From a bacterium (GTDB lineage Bacteria; 4484-113; JAGGVC01), in NCBI GenBank assembly GCA_039961635.1, contig JABRWB010000001.1, positions 1 to 64,000 on the forward strand: 64,000 nt of DNA, given 5' to 3'. The notes beneath the pieces were generated by a model. It was not told the DNA's origin. It saw only the letters and a list, made by a program, of their open reading frames with translations, and ran no database searches. Of the stretch, positions 6,332 through 15,943 are shown piece after piece. A program made the position numbers and the translations under genes. How positions within the stretch are numbered: the first letter of the stretch is position 1; each line of letters begins with the position of its first letter.

Positions 6332-8743
6332 TCAGTAGTAGACGGCGAACATCAAATCCAGATTGGTAAGATTTGTGTAAGCAATCATCGGAATGCCGTT
6401 AATTATTTTGAATGACGGCCAGACTCCTGTCTCGTCCTCGGTGTCGATTACCTCGCGCCCGCCCCAGATTTCGCCGTCGGGATCGTCCGCCCTGATCAAA
6501 AGAAGTTCGCGCGTGTCCTGACAGTGATATGCGATGGCGGGATTGCCATTCATAACGGCCATCGAAGCCATCATTCCCACTATGCCGTCCTCGTCCAATA
6601 TTTTTCCCGCGGGCCAAATCTGTCCCTGCGCGTCGAGCGATCGACTATACCTAAGCGATACAGGCGACTTGCCGAAATAAGCGATTGCGGGGTTGCCGTT
6701 GACTATTTGCAGCGATGTGTGTCCCACCCAGCCGTCGCTGTCGGGATCGATCAAAACCGGCTCGCCCCAAGTATCGCCATAAGCATCGAGTGCGCGGACG
6801 TAACACACGCGCGGGAAAAATTGGTCTTGTTCCCAAATGTACGAAATTGCAGGTTTTCCGTCCACTTCTTTGAGCGATGTAAATTTGCCCGCGTACTGCC
6901 TTGAATCCGCAAACAACGGTTCGTTCCAAACATTTCCGTCGGGATCCGCCGCCCTGACGTATGCCATTCCGTTTCCCCCGTTCAACCAAAAGCTCACCGC
7001 GGGATTTCCGGAAATAATTGCCATTGAACAGTACTGGCCGAGATCCCCCTCATCCGCGAGCGTAACGGGTTCGCCCCAGGATTCGCCGTCCGGATCCTCC
7101 GCCCGAATGTATCTAAGGTCGCCTGCCGTCCGATAATAATACGAAGCCGCGGGCCGTCCGTTTACCATTAAAAGCGTGCTCCAATCGCCGCCATCGGTAT
7201 CCAGCACTATCGGCGCCGCCCAATTTTGGCCGACGGCATCCAAAGCTCGAATATACCTGAATTCGTACGGCTCGAATCCGCAATATGTGACAGCGGGACG
7301 GCCGTTGATCTCCGCAAGACTCGCGCTGTAGGACGCGTCATCCGATAGTCCATCCAAGACGGAAATATGCCACTCCGGCGCGCCTGCTTCGGAAACGGAA
7401 ATCAATACCGATGCGGTGTCCGACTGGAACGCGGAATCGGTAACGCGCATCGTCGCATTGAAATCGCCCGCCCCGGCGTAAACATGCTGCGCCGTTGCGA
7501 CGGGCCCCGAGCTGAAGTCGTAAGTGCCGTCGCCCTCCCAATCCCACTCGAATGCAAGCGGGAGCGACTCGGGGTCGGTGCTGCCTCCCGCGTCGAAATT
7601 AACGGTGAGAGGCGCTTCGCCAGAAAGCGGATCGGCGGTGAGCCGCGCCACCGGAGGTTCGTTCGGCTGCCCCGTGACGGAAAGCGTAAATTCGAATGTA
7701 TCCGATCCGGTTAAGTTCGAAACCGTGACCGATGCGGCGTAATCGCCCGGCGCAGTCGAAAGCGTCACAACCGGCGCGGCGGCGGATGAAGTGCTTGGAT
7801 CCGCTCCCCCCCCGAAATCCCAAAAGTAAGTGAAAGGCGTTTGGCCCGACGAAACCACCACGGAAAACGCGACCTGCGCTCCCGCGGCGCCGGATGTCGG
7901 CGACACGGACTCCACAACCGGAGGCGGCGCGCCGAGGGTGAACTGCGCAGACTGGAAATGCCGGGGCGGATCGGAAAGCGTGCGCAAGCCGAAGTAATAC
8001 GATCCGGGGCCAATTTCATACGAGGCCACGTCCAAATTGCAGGACACTCTTCCGTATTCGACGGACGTTGTGGTGCGGTTCATCAGAAGCGGCAGCGCGC
8101 CGGTAAGGCCCGTTATCGAAGCATCTACGGAAAGACGCGCGTTCTCGCGCCATTCGGTGAGGGTCCATCCGGCGCTCGGCTGGGAATCGAAAATCGCAAT
8201 GTTCACGTCGTAAATATTCAGGTAATTCAGCGCGATGGGCGTTATGTCGGAGACTCCTAATTCGCCGTTTTGATCCCCGTCGATGAAAAACTGGACTATG
8301 TCATCCGTCCCGTCGGATGTGCTGGCGAGATAATTTAGTGCGATAGGAGTGATGTCCGCTATAGATACTTCGCCGTTGATGTCGTTGTCACCGGGAAATG
8401 AATAGCGCCACGAAAAATTCGCAACCGCGGGGGTTTCCGAGACGCGGAATCCGACCAGCGGAAGCGTTGCGCTGGCTTTGCGGACGGCACCGCTCTGCAA
8501 AGCGCGCAGCTCGTCAAGCAGCCTGTCGCGCAGCATTTCGAACAACGCGGGATCAACCCCGTCCGGCGGGACATAGCCTGCAATCGCGTCGAGGTCGACT
8601 TTAGAAAGTTGTTGCGAGCCCCCTGCGGCCGTATTGCCGGAACGCACTCCGTTGCCCGCGTTGCACGCGACGTGCATTATCAGCGCGAATGCGAGAACAA
8701 ACCCCCATACAATCGAGCGAATCAAGCCATACACAAGAATCAC
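6332..8743 (-). CDS. Secreted lipoprotein: dockerin-like repeats, two PKD domains, seven-bladed propeller
   Basis: 803 residues. A membrane-spanning signal ends in HVAC (Cys27), a plausible though atypical lipobox. Residues 117-176 hold two Ca-binding, dockerin-like repeats (D-N-D-I-N-G-E-V and D-G-D-Q-N-G-E-L, each followed by S-x-DITPIALNYL). About 272-356 and 360-451 are PKD domains (FTYFWDFGG; LAFEWDWEGDG). Residues 455-803 contain seven copies of a motif like NGRPAVTY followed by RYIRALDAxG...W, best read as a seven-bladed beta-propeller. PKD and propeller domains bind polymers or proteins at cell surfaces. The dockerin-like pair is shared with the lipoprotein at 21155-24553. The GTG start has AAGGCG just upstream. 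No enzymatic domain is seen; the role is probably adhesion or substrate binding. Confidence 0.75.
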   Translation of the reverse strand: MILVYGLIRSIVWGFVLAFALIMHVACNAGNGVRSGNTAAGGSQQLSKVDLDAIAGYVPPDGVDPALFEMLRDRLLDELRALQSGAVRKASATLPLVGFRVSETPAVANFSWRYSFPGDNDINGEVSIADITPIALNYLASTSDGTDDIVQFFIDGDQNGELGVSDITPIALNYLNIYDVNIAIFDSQPSAGWTLTEWRENARLSVDASITGLTGALPLLMNRTTTSVEYGRVSCNLDVASYEIGPGSYYFGLRTLSDPPRHFQSAQFTLGAPPPVVESVSPTSGAAGAQVAFSVVVSSGQTPFTYFWDFGGGADPSTSSAAAPVVTLSTAPGDYAASVTVSNLTGSDTFEFTLSVTGQPNEPPVARLTADPLSGEAPLTVNFDAGGSTDPESLPLAFEWDWEGDGTYDFSSGPVATAQHVYAGAGDFNATMRVTDSAFQSDTASVLISVSEAGAPEWHISVLDGLSDDASYSASLAEINGRPAVTYCGFEPYEFRYIRALDAVGQNWAAPIVLDTDGGDWSTLLMVNGRPAASYYYRTAGDLRYIRAEDPDGESWGEPVTLADEGDLGQYCSMAIISGNPAVSFWLNGGNGMAYVRAADPDGNVWNEPLFADSRQYAGKFTSLKEVDGKPAISYIWEQDQFFPRVCYVRALDAYGDTWGEPVLIDPDSDGWVGHTSLQIVNGNPAIAYFGKSPVSLRYSRSLDAQGQIWPAGKILDEDGIVGMMASMAVMNGNPAIAYHCQDTRELLLIRADDPDGEIWGGREVIDTEDETGVWPSFKIINGIPMIAYTNLTNLDLMFAVYY

Positions 8744-8841
8744 CGCCTTGTCAACGGGGAAATATTAACATCTATTCGTTCGAATTACCCGCGCCGTGCG
8801 CGGTATATAATCTCCTATCCCGCATCGTGGAGCACCGGGGC

Positions 8842-11538
8842 GTGTACAGAAAGTCATGCATTACATTTTGTTTCAGTCTTGTCATCGCGGCGGCCTGGCT
8901 GGCGTTATCGGCGATTTTTGCCGGGGACGCTCTCGCGCAGACCGGCGCGGCGCAAGCGCTTACAATCGATCGCGCGCAAAACGGGCTTACCGTCGCGGTG
9001 TGGGAGGACCACAAAAGCCCGATCGTCACCGTTGATGTTTGGATCAACACGGGCAGTCTGATCGAGGGCGATGAACACTGGGGGCTGGCACACTTTTTTG
9101 AGCATTGCTTTTACCGCGGAACGAAAAAGCGCGGGCCGCGTCAGAACCGCGACGAGATTATCAATGTCGGCGGGATGACATCCGCGGGAACGTGGTACGA
9201 CTATACCCACTTCTACAATTCGGTATCGAGCGAGCAGCTCGACCTTGCGCTCGACACGTTGACGGACAGCCTGATGAACCTGACGCTGCCGGAAGACGGA
9301 ATAAATCTCGAACGCACCGTCATTAACGAGGAGATCAAGCAGAGACTGGATGATCCGTCGCTTTATCCATGGGAAGAAATGATGGCGCGGATTTTCCCGG
9401 AATCGAAATACGGCAAGCGCGTCATCGGAACGGAAGACTCGATACGCTATTTCGATCGTTCGACTGTGGACGCGTATTACAGGGCGCATTATTCGCCGGA
9501 AAACACCGCGATCGTAATCGCGGGCGATGTCAATCCCCAGGCCGCCATTTCGCTCGCCAAGTCCAAGCTGGCGGGGTGGACCAGTAAAAGCGCTCCCGCG
9601 GTATGGCCGTCTCCCGCCAATTCGTTCGCCGGATTCAGTGCGGACGAGGAAACGGGCAAATATTCCGGCGCGCAGGTGAACGTCGGATGGCGGATGCCCG
9701 GATTCAAACATCCGGACAGGTACGCGCTCGAAGTGGCGGAGCATCTGCTTGCGACGGGGCGCGCGGCGCGGCTTAAGAACCTGATCGGCAACGGCATTCT
9801 TTCGGTCTACGGCGGCTACCAGCAGTACAGAAACGCGGGAACCTTCATCCTGTATGTCACGCCGGATCAATCCACGGGGCTGTCCGGCGCCGCGGCAAAA
9901 GTGATCGCCGGCATCGCCGAATTCGCGAAAACGGGGCCAAGCGACGCGGAGGTTGCGGACGCGATTACACAACTCGAAATGGCATTAAGGTTTTACCAGG
10001 CGGGGACGCGGGAGCGCGCGACGCTTATCGGAAACGCGATCGTTTACGGAAATCCGCGCTATTACACGGAATACCTGAACAACCTTTCGAAAGTCACGGC
10101 CGCCGATGTCAAGCGAGTCGTCAATTCTTATTTCGTAAAGGATAATTGCACGATTTTGTATATGCGCCCCCGGCCCGGAACGGCGGCGGGCGGCGAGGCC
10201 GAGCTGGACACCGCGCTTTCTTCACTCCCTGCCGCGGGAACGGTTGATTTTACGAAAACGCTTTATCCGGATGAAGTAAAACCGCAAAAAGGCGCGGGCG
10301 CTCCGGCCGCGCCCGGCGCTTCCGGCATGCGTGACGCGACGCTTTCCGACGGAATGAAAGTAATCATAGTCAATCAACCGGGAAGCGATATTTGCTCGAT
10401 GGGCGTGTTTTTCGCGGGCGGAAGCGCGAGCGACCCGCCCGGCAAAGAAGGCTTGACGAACCTGACGCTCGGAATGCTCGAATACGGTAGCGCGTCCTTG
10501 AAACGCAACGAAATCGTCAATACGCTTGCCGCGCTCGGGGACAGGTACGGTTACGGCGTGGCGCGGGATTACGGACAGGTCGCAATCACAACCACATCCG
10601 ACAATGCGCAAAGGGCGATTGAAATGCTCAAAAAGATGCTCAAGCGCCCCGCGTTCGATTCCGCGTATCTTGAAGATGCGCGCAATACCCAGCTGGGCAA
10701 ACTGGCAGGCGAAAGCGAGGATATTTTTGCAGTCGGCCAGGATTCCTTCAGACAGGCCGCGTTTCAGGGAACCGCGTACGCGCAGCCACCTTTGGGTACT
10801 CCCGGCTCGCTTGCCGCGATTACGATCGCGGACGTTAGCGCGCATTGGGAGCGGACGGCCGCGCCGCGCGGCGCGGTTTTTATGTTCGTGGGCGACGCTG
10901 CGAAAGCCGGATTGGATAACCCCGCATCAATCGGTCAAATCCTATACGGTACCGGCGAGCCGTTTTCCGCTCCCGATCTGCCGGACGGCGCGGGGTTGCG
11001 CGGCGCGTATCAAGTGAATATGGCGCGAGAGCAAAACCTTCTCGTGCTAGGAGCGCGTACGGGCGGCGCTGGAGGCAATCCGGATTACGGAGCGCTTATG
11101 GCCGCGTCCGCTCTGCTCAACCTGCGCGTGTTCCGGGAGATCGTTTACGAAAAAGGGCTGGCGTATCGCTCGGTGGCGGAGTTCGTTCCATGGCGCAAAG
11201 CGGGGCTGTTGATGCTTACGGTCGGCTATTCGCCGCAGCGTGAAGCCGACGTTTTCGCCGCCGTTTCGGATCAAATCGCGCGCCTTGCGGGCGCGCCGCC
11301 AAGCGATTCCGAACTTGCGGGCGTCAAGGGATTCGTGACCGGATACCAGGCGCTTTCGCTTGAGCTTCCAGAAGACAAGCTTGCGCGGTTCGGCCAGTGG
11401 GAAATGGCGGGAGCCGGGTATGCCTTTCTGCCGCAGTTCAACGCTGCGGTCAAAAGCGTGACTCCGGAGCAAATCCAGACCGCCGCGCAGAGATACTTCA
11501 GCCAGGACAGGCTGCTTCAAATCGTGGTTAAAGGATGA
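8842..11538 (+). CDS. Exported M16 family zinc protease (pitrilysin-like)
   Basis: About 898 residues from the GTG at 8842, chosen because GGAG lies 9 nt upstream and a signal peptide starts there (VYRKSCITFCFSLVIAAAW..., cleavage near ALA-Q). The first M16 domain has the inverted zinc motif HFFEH followed by a downstream Glu in NEEIKQRLDDP, so it is catalytically competent. The second half (from about MRDATLSDGMKVIIVNQPG) is a diverged M16 domain without the motif, as is typical of two-domain processing proteases such as PqqL or bacterial MPP-like proteins. Probably periplasmic. TATAAT at 8806-8811 gives a short leader. It diverges from the PKD lipoprotein gene. Confidence 0.88.
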   Translation: MYRKSCITFCFSLVIAAAWLALSAIFAGDALAQTGAAQALTIDRAQNGLTVAVWEDHKSPIVTVDVWINTGSLIEGDEHWGLAHFFEHCFYRGTKKRGPRQNRDEIINVGGMTSAGTWYDYTHFYNSVSSEQLDLALDTLTDSLMNLTLPEDGINLERTVINEEIKQRLDDPSLYPWEEMMARIFPESKYGKRVIGTEDSIRYFDRSTVDAYYRAHYSPENTAIVIAGDVNPQAAISLAKSKLAGWTSKSAPAVWPSPANSFAGFSADEETGKYSGAQVNVGWRMPGFKHPDRYALEVAEHLLATGRAARLKNLIGNGILSVYGGYQQYRNAGTFILYVTPDQSTGLSGAAAKVIAGIAEFAKTGPSDAEVADAITQLEMALRFYQAGTRERATLIGNAIVYGNPRYYTEYLNNLSKVTAADVKRVVNSYFVKDNCTILYMRPRPGTAAGGEAELDTALSSLPAAGTVDFTKTLYPDEVKPQKGAGAPAAPGASGMRDATLSDGMKVIIVNQPGSDICSMGVFFAGGSASDPPGKEGLTNLTLGMLEYGSASLKRNEIVNTLAALGDRYGYGVARDYGQVAITTTSDNAQRAIEMLKKMLKRPAFDSAYLEDARNTQLGKLAGESEDIFAVGQDSFRQAAFQGTAYAQPPLGTPGSLAAITIADVSAHWERTAAPRGAVFMFVGDAAKAGLDNPASIGQILYGTGEPFSAPDLPDGAGLRGAYQVNMAREQNLLVLGARTGGAGGNPDYGALMAASALLNLRVFREIVYEKGLAYRSVAEFVPWRKAGLLMLTVGYSPQREADVFAAVSDQIARLAGAPPSDSELAGVKGFVTGYQALSLELPEDKLARFGQWEMAGAGYAFLPQFNAAVKSVTPEQIQTAAQRYFSQDRLLQIVVKG

Positions 11539-11604
11539 TGAAACAACCGGAAAAGCCGAATCCGCCGCGATTATGGAGCAATTTGGGCGGTATCACGATT
11601 CGGT

Positions 11605-11868
11605 ATGGATTCCAGGAATTGCAGAAAGCCGAATTTCACCGCCGTTACCTATCTGGAAAGGCGCGGCGATATGCACGTTGTATTGGTGCACTACGACAAC
11701 GGGCGCACGGGAGAGCTTGACATTCCCGTTGATCGCGACAAGCGGGACTCCGTGGTGCAGCGGATGTACGAGCGGCAAATGGTGTTCGGCAGACACCATT
11801 GGGACAGGAAATCGCCCGAAGAATACGCGGCGCTTGAAAACGCGATTTCGGCCGCCTTGCCGGATTAA
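11605..11868 (+). CDS. Small conserved-looking hypothetical protein
   Basis: 87 residues from the ATG at 11605, or 65 from the ATG at 11671 (MHVVLVHYDNGRTGELDIPV); neither has a strong RBS. The sequence is hydrophilic and charged (DRDKRDSVVQRMYERQM, HHWDRKSPEEYAALEN) and shows host-like codon use, so it is probably real. It follows the M16 protease by about 70 bp and overlaps the convergent thioredoxin-NHL gene by 4 bp. No family recognised. Confidence 0.55.
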   Translation: MDSRNCRKPNFTAVTYLERRGDMHVVLVHYDNGRTGELDIPVDRDKRDSVVQRMYERQMVFGRHHWDRKSPEEYAALENAISAALPD

Positions 11869-13925
11869 ATCGGTTCCTCGAGTACGGCGGTTACCGATAG
11901 GTCGCCAGCGCCGGACTTGAGCGGAATGCGCAGCTTGTCTTCGAACGGGACGCAGATAGTTTCGCCATCGTCGCAAAACATTCCGGACACCGAAACGAGA
12001 AGCTCGCCCGATACATCTCCGGATATCTCAAGCGGAATCCGAATCGGCAACGTGATGCCCTCGACAGGAAATTCAGCGATTTTTTGCTCCCCAATTCCCG
12101 CCGCGCGAGCTGTCTCGACGATAACCGTCACAGGAAGCTGGTCGTTCAGATGCCATCCGGCCGGAAGATCGAGGGAAATCAACAGATTCGATGATACGCC
12201 GGCCGGTTGGGCCGGAACCGGCCTTGCGTTCTTCCAGAAAGATTCGAAATCGCCCGAGCCTGTCCAGTAAGCTTCCCGCGCTTCGCCTCGCGGCGAAGCG
12301 GCCGTGGAAGGAAGGCCGGAAATCTCGAAATACGAAACGCTTCCGGACTTCGGATCGATAACCTTCACTTTGTGATTATTTGTGTCCGCAACGTACAGCT
12401 TTCCCACAGCAGAGCAAATCCCCCCGGGTTCGTAGAACTCGGAATCGGCAATACTGCCGATTGAATCTCCGTATTTACCCGTTCCCGAAAATGCCGCGGT
12501 TTCTTTCGTATTCGGATCTAGCTTTCTGATTTTGTGGTTGTAGCTGTCCGCCACGTACAGTGCTCCGCCCAATGCGGCGATTCCAAGCGGATGCTGAAAT
12601 CTCGCCTTGTCTCCCCTGCCGTCCGCGTCGCCGAAATCGAAAAGGTCTCCTCCCGCGATAGTAAGTACGTTTCCCGTTGAAAGATTCACTTCGCGGATGC
12701 ACGAAATCTCGCTGTCGGCGACGTAAAGTTTGTCACCGATTAAGGTCAAGCCCGAAGGCTGCGCGAACGCGGCATTCAATCTGAATCCGTCAATTCTCGC
12801 CTCGCGTCCGGAACCGGCGTAGGGATCGATCCTGCACGTATCGAGGTTGTAAACCCAAATTTGGTGCGAGCCGGCCATCGCGATAAACAGGTCATTTCCT
12901 TTCAACAACACGTCCCAAGGAGATGAGATCGCGGTTTTGTTTCCGGGGCCGCCTTGCCCTCCCCACATCATCTGCTCTCCGGTTCCGGCGATCGTTTCGA
13001 CGGTTTTCGAAACAAGATCAGCGCGCCTTATCGCATGATTTTCGGTGTCGGCGATGTAAAGGTACCTTCCGTCCAGCGCCATTCCCTGGGGCCGCCGGAA
13101 TGAGGATTCGGCGAATGCGCCGTCTTTGAAATCCTCCAATCCGTTTCCGATGATGTCCATCACGTTCCCCGACTTGTCTGCGATGACTATGCGATGGTTG
13201 CCGGAATCGGCGATGAAAACATTTCCGGAATCGGGAGCTACCGTCACTTTTCCGGGAAACAACAGCCCCGTATCTGAAATGAATTCCTCGGGAACAATGG
13301 GCGGAGGCCCGGAAGCCAGCTTTCCCTCCTTTTCGTAGTGGTTCAAAAGCGCGGCAATCGCCTGGTCAAGTGTCTCGCGATGCCCTTCGCCGGACAGCGA
13401 TCCCGCGATTTTCCCGTCGGGCGTTATCAGCACCAGAGTCGGCCAAGCGTGGACTCCGAAGCTGTTCCAGATTGCCATCCCCTTGTCCACCACGACCGGA
13501 TGCTTGACGCCGTAGCGCAGAACGGCCTGCCTGATGTTTTCCGCGTTTTCCTCGTTGTCGAATTTCGCGCTGTGGACTCCGACGACGACCACCGGCTCGT
13601 CCGCATATTTGTCTTCAAGATACTTTAGGTCCGGAATTATATGCATGCAGTTGATGCAGCAATACGTCCAAAAATCGAGCAAAACAACCCGGCCTCGAAA
13701 ATCTTCGGGAGAGAGCGGCTTGGAATTAATCCAAGTCAAACCGCGCGGCAGGTCCGGCGCGGTGATCGTGAAGTTGAAATTATGTGCCATTTCGGAACCG
13801 TCCTTGGTCTGTGCCAGGAGCTTCATGCCCACTTCGGGGGCAATTTCGCCCGCCAGACGGCCGATGCTCCAAACGGCAAATATGGTCAAGGCCGATACCG
13901 TAATCAACAAAGGGAGTTTGCGCAT
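11865..13925 (-). CDS. Membrane-anchored thioredoxin-like / NHL-repeat protein
   Basis: 686 residues. An N-terminal signal or anchor (LPLLITVSALTIFAVWSI) is followed by a TlpA/AhpC-type thioredoxin domain at about 60-190: VVLLDFWTYCCINCMHIIP with a C-C-x2-C active site, VVGVHSAKF, and the cis-Pro segment AWPTLVLI. Next come NHL beta-propeller repeats (about 220-530; PQGMALDGRYLYIADTENH, HPLGIAALGGALYVADSYNH, YVADTNNHKVKV). A C-terminal beta domain (about 560-686) resembles the DsbD N-terminal or thiol-disulfide interchange region. The thioredoxin-NHL order is that of NHLRC2-type proteins. It probably acts in extracytoplasmic redox chemistry. The start is the ATG at 13925. Confidence 0.82.
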   Translation of the reverse strand: MRKLPLLITVSALTIFAVWSIGRLAGEIAPEVGMKLLAQTKDGSEMAHNFNFTITAPDLPRGLTWINSKPLSPEDFRGRVVLLDFWTYCCINCMHIIPDLKYLEDKYADEPVVVVGVHSAKFDNEENAENIRQAVLRYGVKHPVVVDKGMAIWNSFGVHAWPTLVLITPDGKIAGSLSGEGHRETLDQAIAALLNHYEKEGKLASGPPPIVPEEFISDTGLLFPGKVTVAPDSGNVFIADSGNHRIVIADKSGNVMDIIGNGLEDFKDGAFAESSFRRPQGMALDGRYLYIADTENHAIRRADLVSKTVETIAGTGEQMMWGGQGGPGNKTAISSPWDVLLKGNDLFIAMAGSHQIWVYNLDTCRIDPYAGSGREARIDGFRLNAAFAQPSGLTLIGDKLYVADSEISCIREVNLSTGNVLTIAGGDLFDFGDADGRGDKARFQHPLGIAALGGALYVADSYNHKIRKLDPNTKETAAFSGTGKYGDSIGSIADSEFYEPGGICSAVGKLYVADTNNHKVKVIDPKSGSVSYFEISGLPSTAASPRGEAREAYWTGSGDFESFWKNARPVPAQPAGVSSNLLISLDLPAGWHLNDQLPVTVIVETARAAGIGEQKIAEFPVEGITLPIRIPLEISGDVSGELLVSVSGMFCDDGETICVPFEDKLRIPLKSGAGDLSVTAVLEEPI

Positions 13926-14010
13926 GCCGCCACCGTCCAGCCATGACGGATACCCGTGTTCCGGCGTTTTATCGCCGCCCGGCGCCGGGGATCGCGCGAA
14001 CGCCTCGTGA

Positions 14011-14016
14011 TAGAAT
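14011..14016 (+). promoter_or_regulatory. -10 element (TAGAAT) for the NTF2-repeat lipoprotein
   Basis: TAGAAT, preceded by TGA (an extended -10 look), lies exactly 6 nt before a GTG at 14023. If used, the mRNA is leaderless at that GTG or has a short leader for the ATG at 14041 or 14050. Confidence 0.45.
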
Positions 14017-14022
14017 TGAGAC

Positions 14023-15888
14023 GTGGGGAAATCACTCGCAATGCTTCAAATGAAGAAATCCGCAGGTGCAATTCTGGGCCGTGCGATCCTGCCGCCGCTG
14101 ATGTTGCTCGTTTCCGCATGCAACGGCGGCGGCGGCGGAATCACTCCTCCCGACGGGACGGACAGCGCGACCCGACGGGCGATCGAGCAAACCATCGCTC
14201 TGGTGGAGCGTGCGGTCAACACGGAAGACCCCGTTCTCGCGAGCAACCAAATTTCGGAGATTATGTCGCTCGACGGACTTGTCGCGTTCCGCTTCAGGCG
14301 GGCGAACGCTCCCGCGCAGCCGACTGCCAACCTTGACCAGAAGTCTTTTGTTTCGCTGTTGAACGATTTCAACCGCGACAACGAAAATATCGACTTCGAG
14401 CTGCGCGTGTCGAACGTGGTAAGGAACGGCGACCTGGCGACCGCGGATCTTGAGTTTCACCTTAGCGCCACATATGCGCGCGAAGCACCGCCGATAAATT
14501 ATTTCGTGGACGCGCTCGACCGCGCAACTTTCGAACGAGACCTTGGGGCGTGGAAGCTCATCGGCTGGGAAGAAATCGAGGAAGTGCAATCCGGCGACGA
14601 GGACAATCCCGGAAACCTCGAACCGATAGTCGCGGTAAATCGCGCCATTCAGGACCTTGCGCAAATAGTGAACACAAGGGACTTCAAGAACCAGGCGCGG
14701 GTGATAAGCGGGCTTTTTTCGATGAATCCGGTTGTCGGAAAGCGATTCAAAACCGCCACCACGGTGGGCGGAGGCAATCCGCCATCCGGTTTTTCGAACT
14801 TTTTCTCCGAAGTATTCAGGGACAACGACAACATTGTGTTTTCGCTGACAGTCAGCGCGTACGATATCGAAGAGAATATCGCGACGGTCACCGCCGAATT
14901 CAGCCTGCTCGCGACGTACATAATCGCGATTCCGCCGCAGGTTTACGACGCCACGGCGACCGACCAGTTCATTTTGCGCAAGGAGGACGACGGATTCTGG
15001 CGGATAATCAGCTGGACGGAAGCTCCTTCCTCCGCACCGGAGCCGAGCGCGGAAGATTTATGCCGCCTCGCGGTGTTGAATCTCCAGGAATCGATACGCG
15101 GAAAGGATCTGTCCCTTCTGGGAACCGCGCTTGCGGATGGATTCTCGCTTCACACGGGAATCGGACGCAGGTTTTTGACCCACGTCACCGACGGCGGGGG
15201 CGAACCCTCGACCTCGTTCAATTCTACGATTTCACTTTTCTTTTCGGAAACCGTGAACGTTGACTTCCAGCTGTTGCTTACTAATTTCGAGCAAAACGGG
15301 GATGTCGCGACGGGGGAGCTTGGTTTCAATTTGAACGCGACCTACATCCTGTCGGTGCCCCCGCGGACATACACCGTAACGGAAACCGGCGACCGGATTC
15401 AATTTCTGCGCAGCCCCGACGGTGTTTGGCAAATCTTTCTTTGGCTTCCACATGAAGAGAAGCCGGACGATGCCGGCGCAATCAACGCGATGCTGACCGC
15501 GCTAGGCGACGCGATACAAGATCGTGATTCGGCGGCCGCTTCCGCTATGTTTCATCCCGATTTTTCCTTGGAACCGCAAATCGCGTTATTATTCAAGACC
15601 CATCATACGGAGGAGGATCCTCCCGGTGCCGTATTTGCGGATCACTTGAACACATTCCTCTCTGAAAACGTAAACCTTCAAGTGTCCGTAATCCCGGACG
15701 AATCAGCGACTGAATTGATAGGCGAACTTGCCGAGATAGCTTATGCCAGAGCCGAAATCACAATCTCCGGAGACTACATCGCCGAATGGCCGCTTCAGCA
15801 TTTCGAGAACTCGGCCCAGACCGAATTCGATTTGATCAAAACCTCGAACAAGTGGCAAATCCGCAATTGGAGGATCGCAACCGAATAG
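14023..15888 (+). CDS. Lipoprotein with four tandem NTF2/SnoaL-like repeats
   Basis: 621 residues from the GTG at 14023; ATGs at 14041 and 14050 are alternatives. The signal sequence ends in the lipobox LLVSAC followed by N-G-G-G-G-G, so it is an outer-membrane or inner-membrane lipoprotein. The mature part consists of four homologous units of about 135-140 residues (about 48-182, 197-342, 345-486, 487-621). Each opens with a helix (A-I-x-x-x-x-x-L, R-D), has a central F...N-D-N-I-D/V-F strand, a G-D-V/L-A-T strand, a (L)N/S-A-T-Y segment and ends in a strand with W-x-I-x-x-W. This pattern is that of the NTF2-like cone fold used by SnoaL and Cif-type proteins. No catalytic residues stand out. 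Ligand unknown. Confidence 0.75.
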   Translation: MGKSLAMLQMKKSAGAILGRAILPPLMLLVSACNGGGGGITPPDGTDSATRRAIEQTIALVERAVNTEDPVLASNQISEIMSLDGLVAFRFRRANAPAQPTANLDQKSFVSLLNDFNRDNENIDFELRVSNVVRNGDLATADLEFHLSATYAREAPPINYFVDALDRATFERDLGAWKLIGWEEIEEVQSGDEDNPGNLEPIVAVNRAIQDLAQIVNTRDFKNQARVISGLFSMNPVVGKRFKTATTVGGGNPPSGFSNFFSEVFRDNDNIVFSLTVSAYDIEENIATVTAEFSLLATYIIAIPPQVYDATATDQFILRKEDDGFWRIISWTEAPSSAPEPSAEDLCRLAVLNLQESIRGKDLSLLGTALADGFSLHTGIGRRFLTHVTDGGGEPSTSFNSTISLFFSETVNVDFQLLLTNFEQNGDVATGELGFNLNATYILSVPPRTYTVTETGDRIQFLRSPDGVWQIFLWLPHEEKPDDAGAINAMLTALGDAIQDRDSAAASAMFHPDFSLEPQIALLFKTHHTEEDPPGAVFADHLNTFLSENVNLQVSVIPDESATELIGELAEIAYARAEITISGDYIAEWPLQHFENSAQTEFDLIKTSNKWQIRNWRIATE

Positions 15889-15943
15889 AGACAGGCTCGG
15901 CCGCGCCAGCCTATCTTGACATTGCAACATTTGGGGATTCTGT

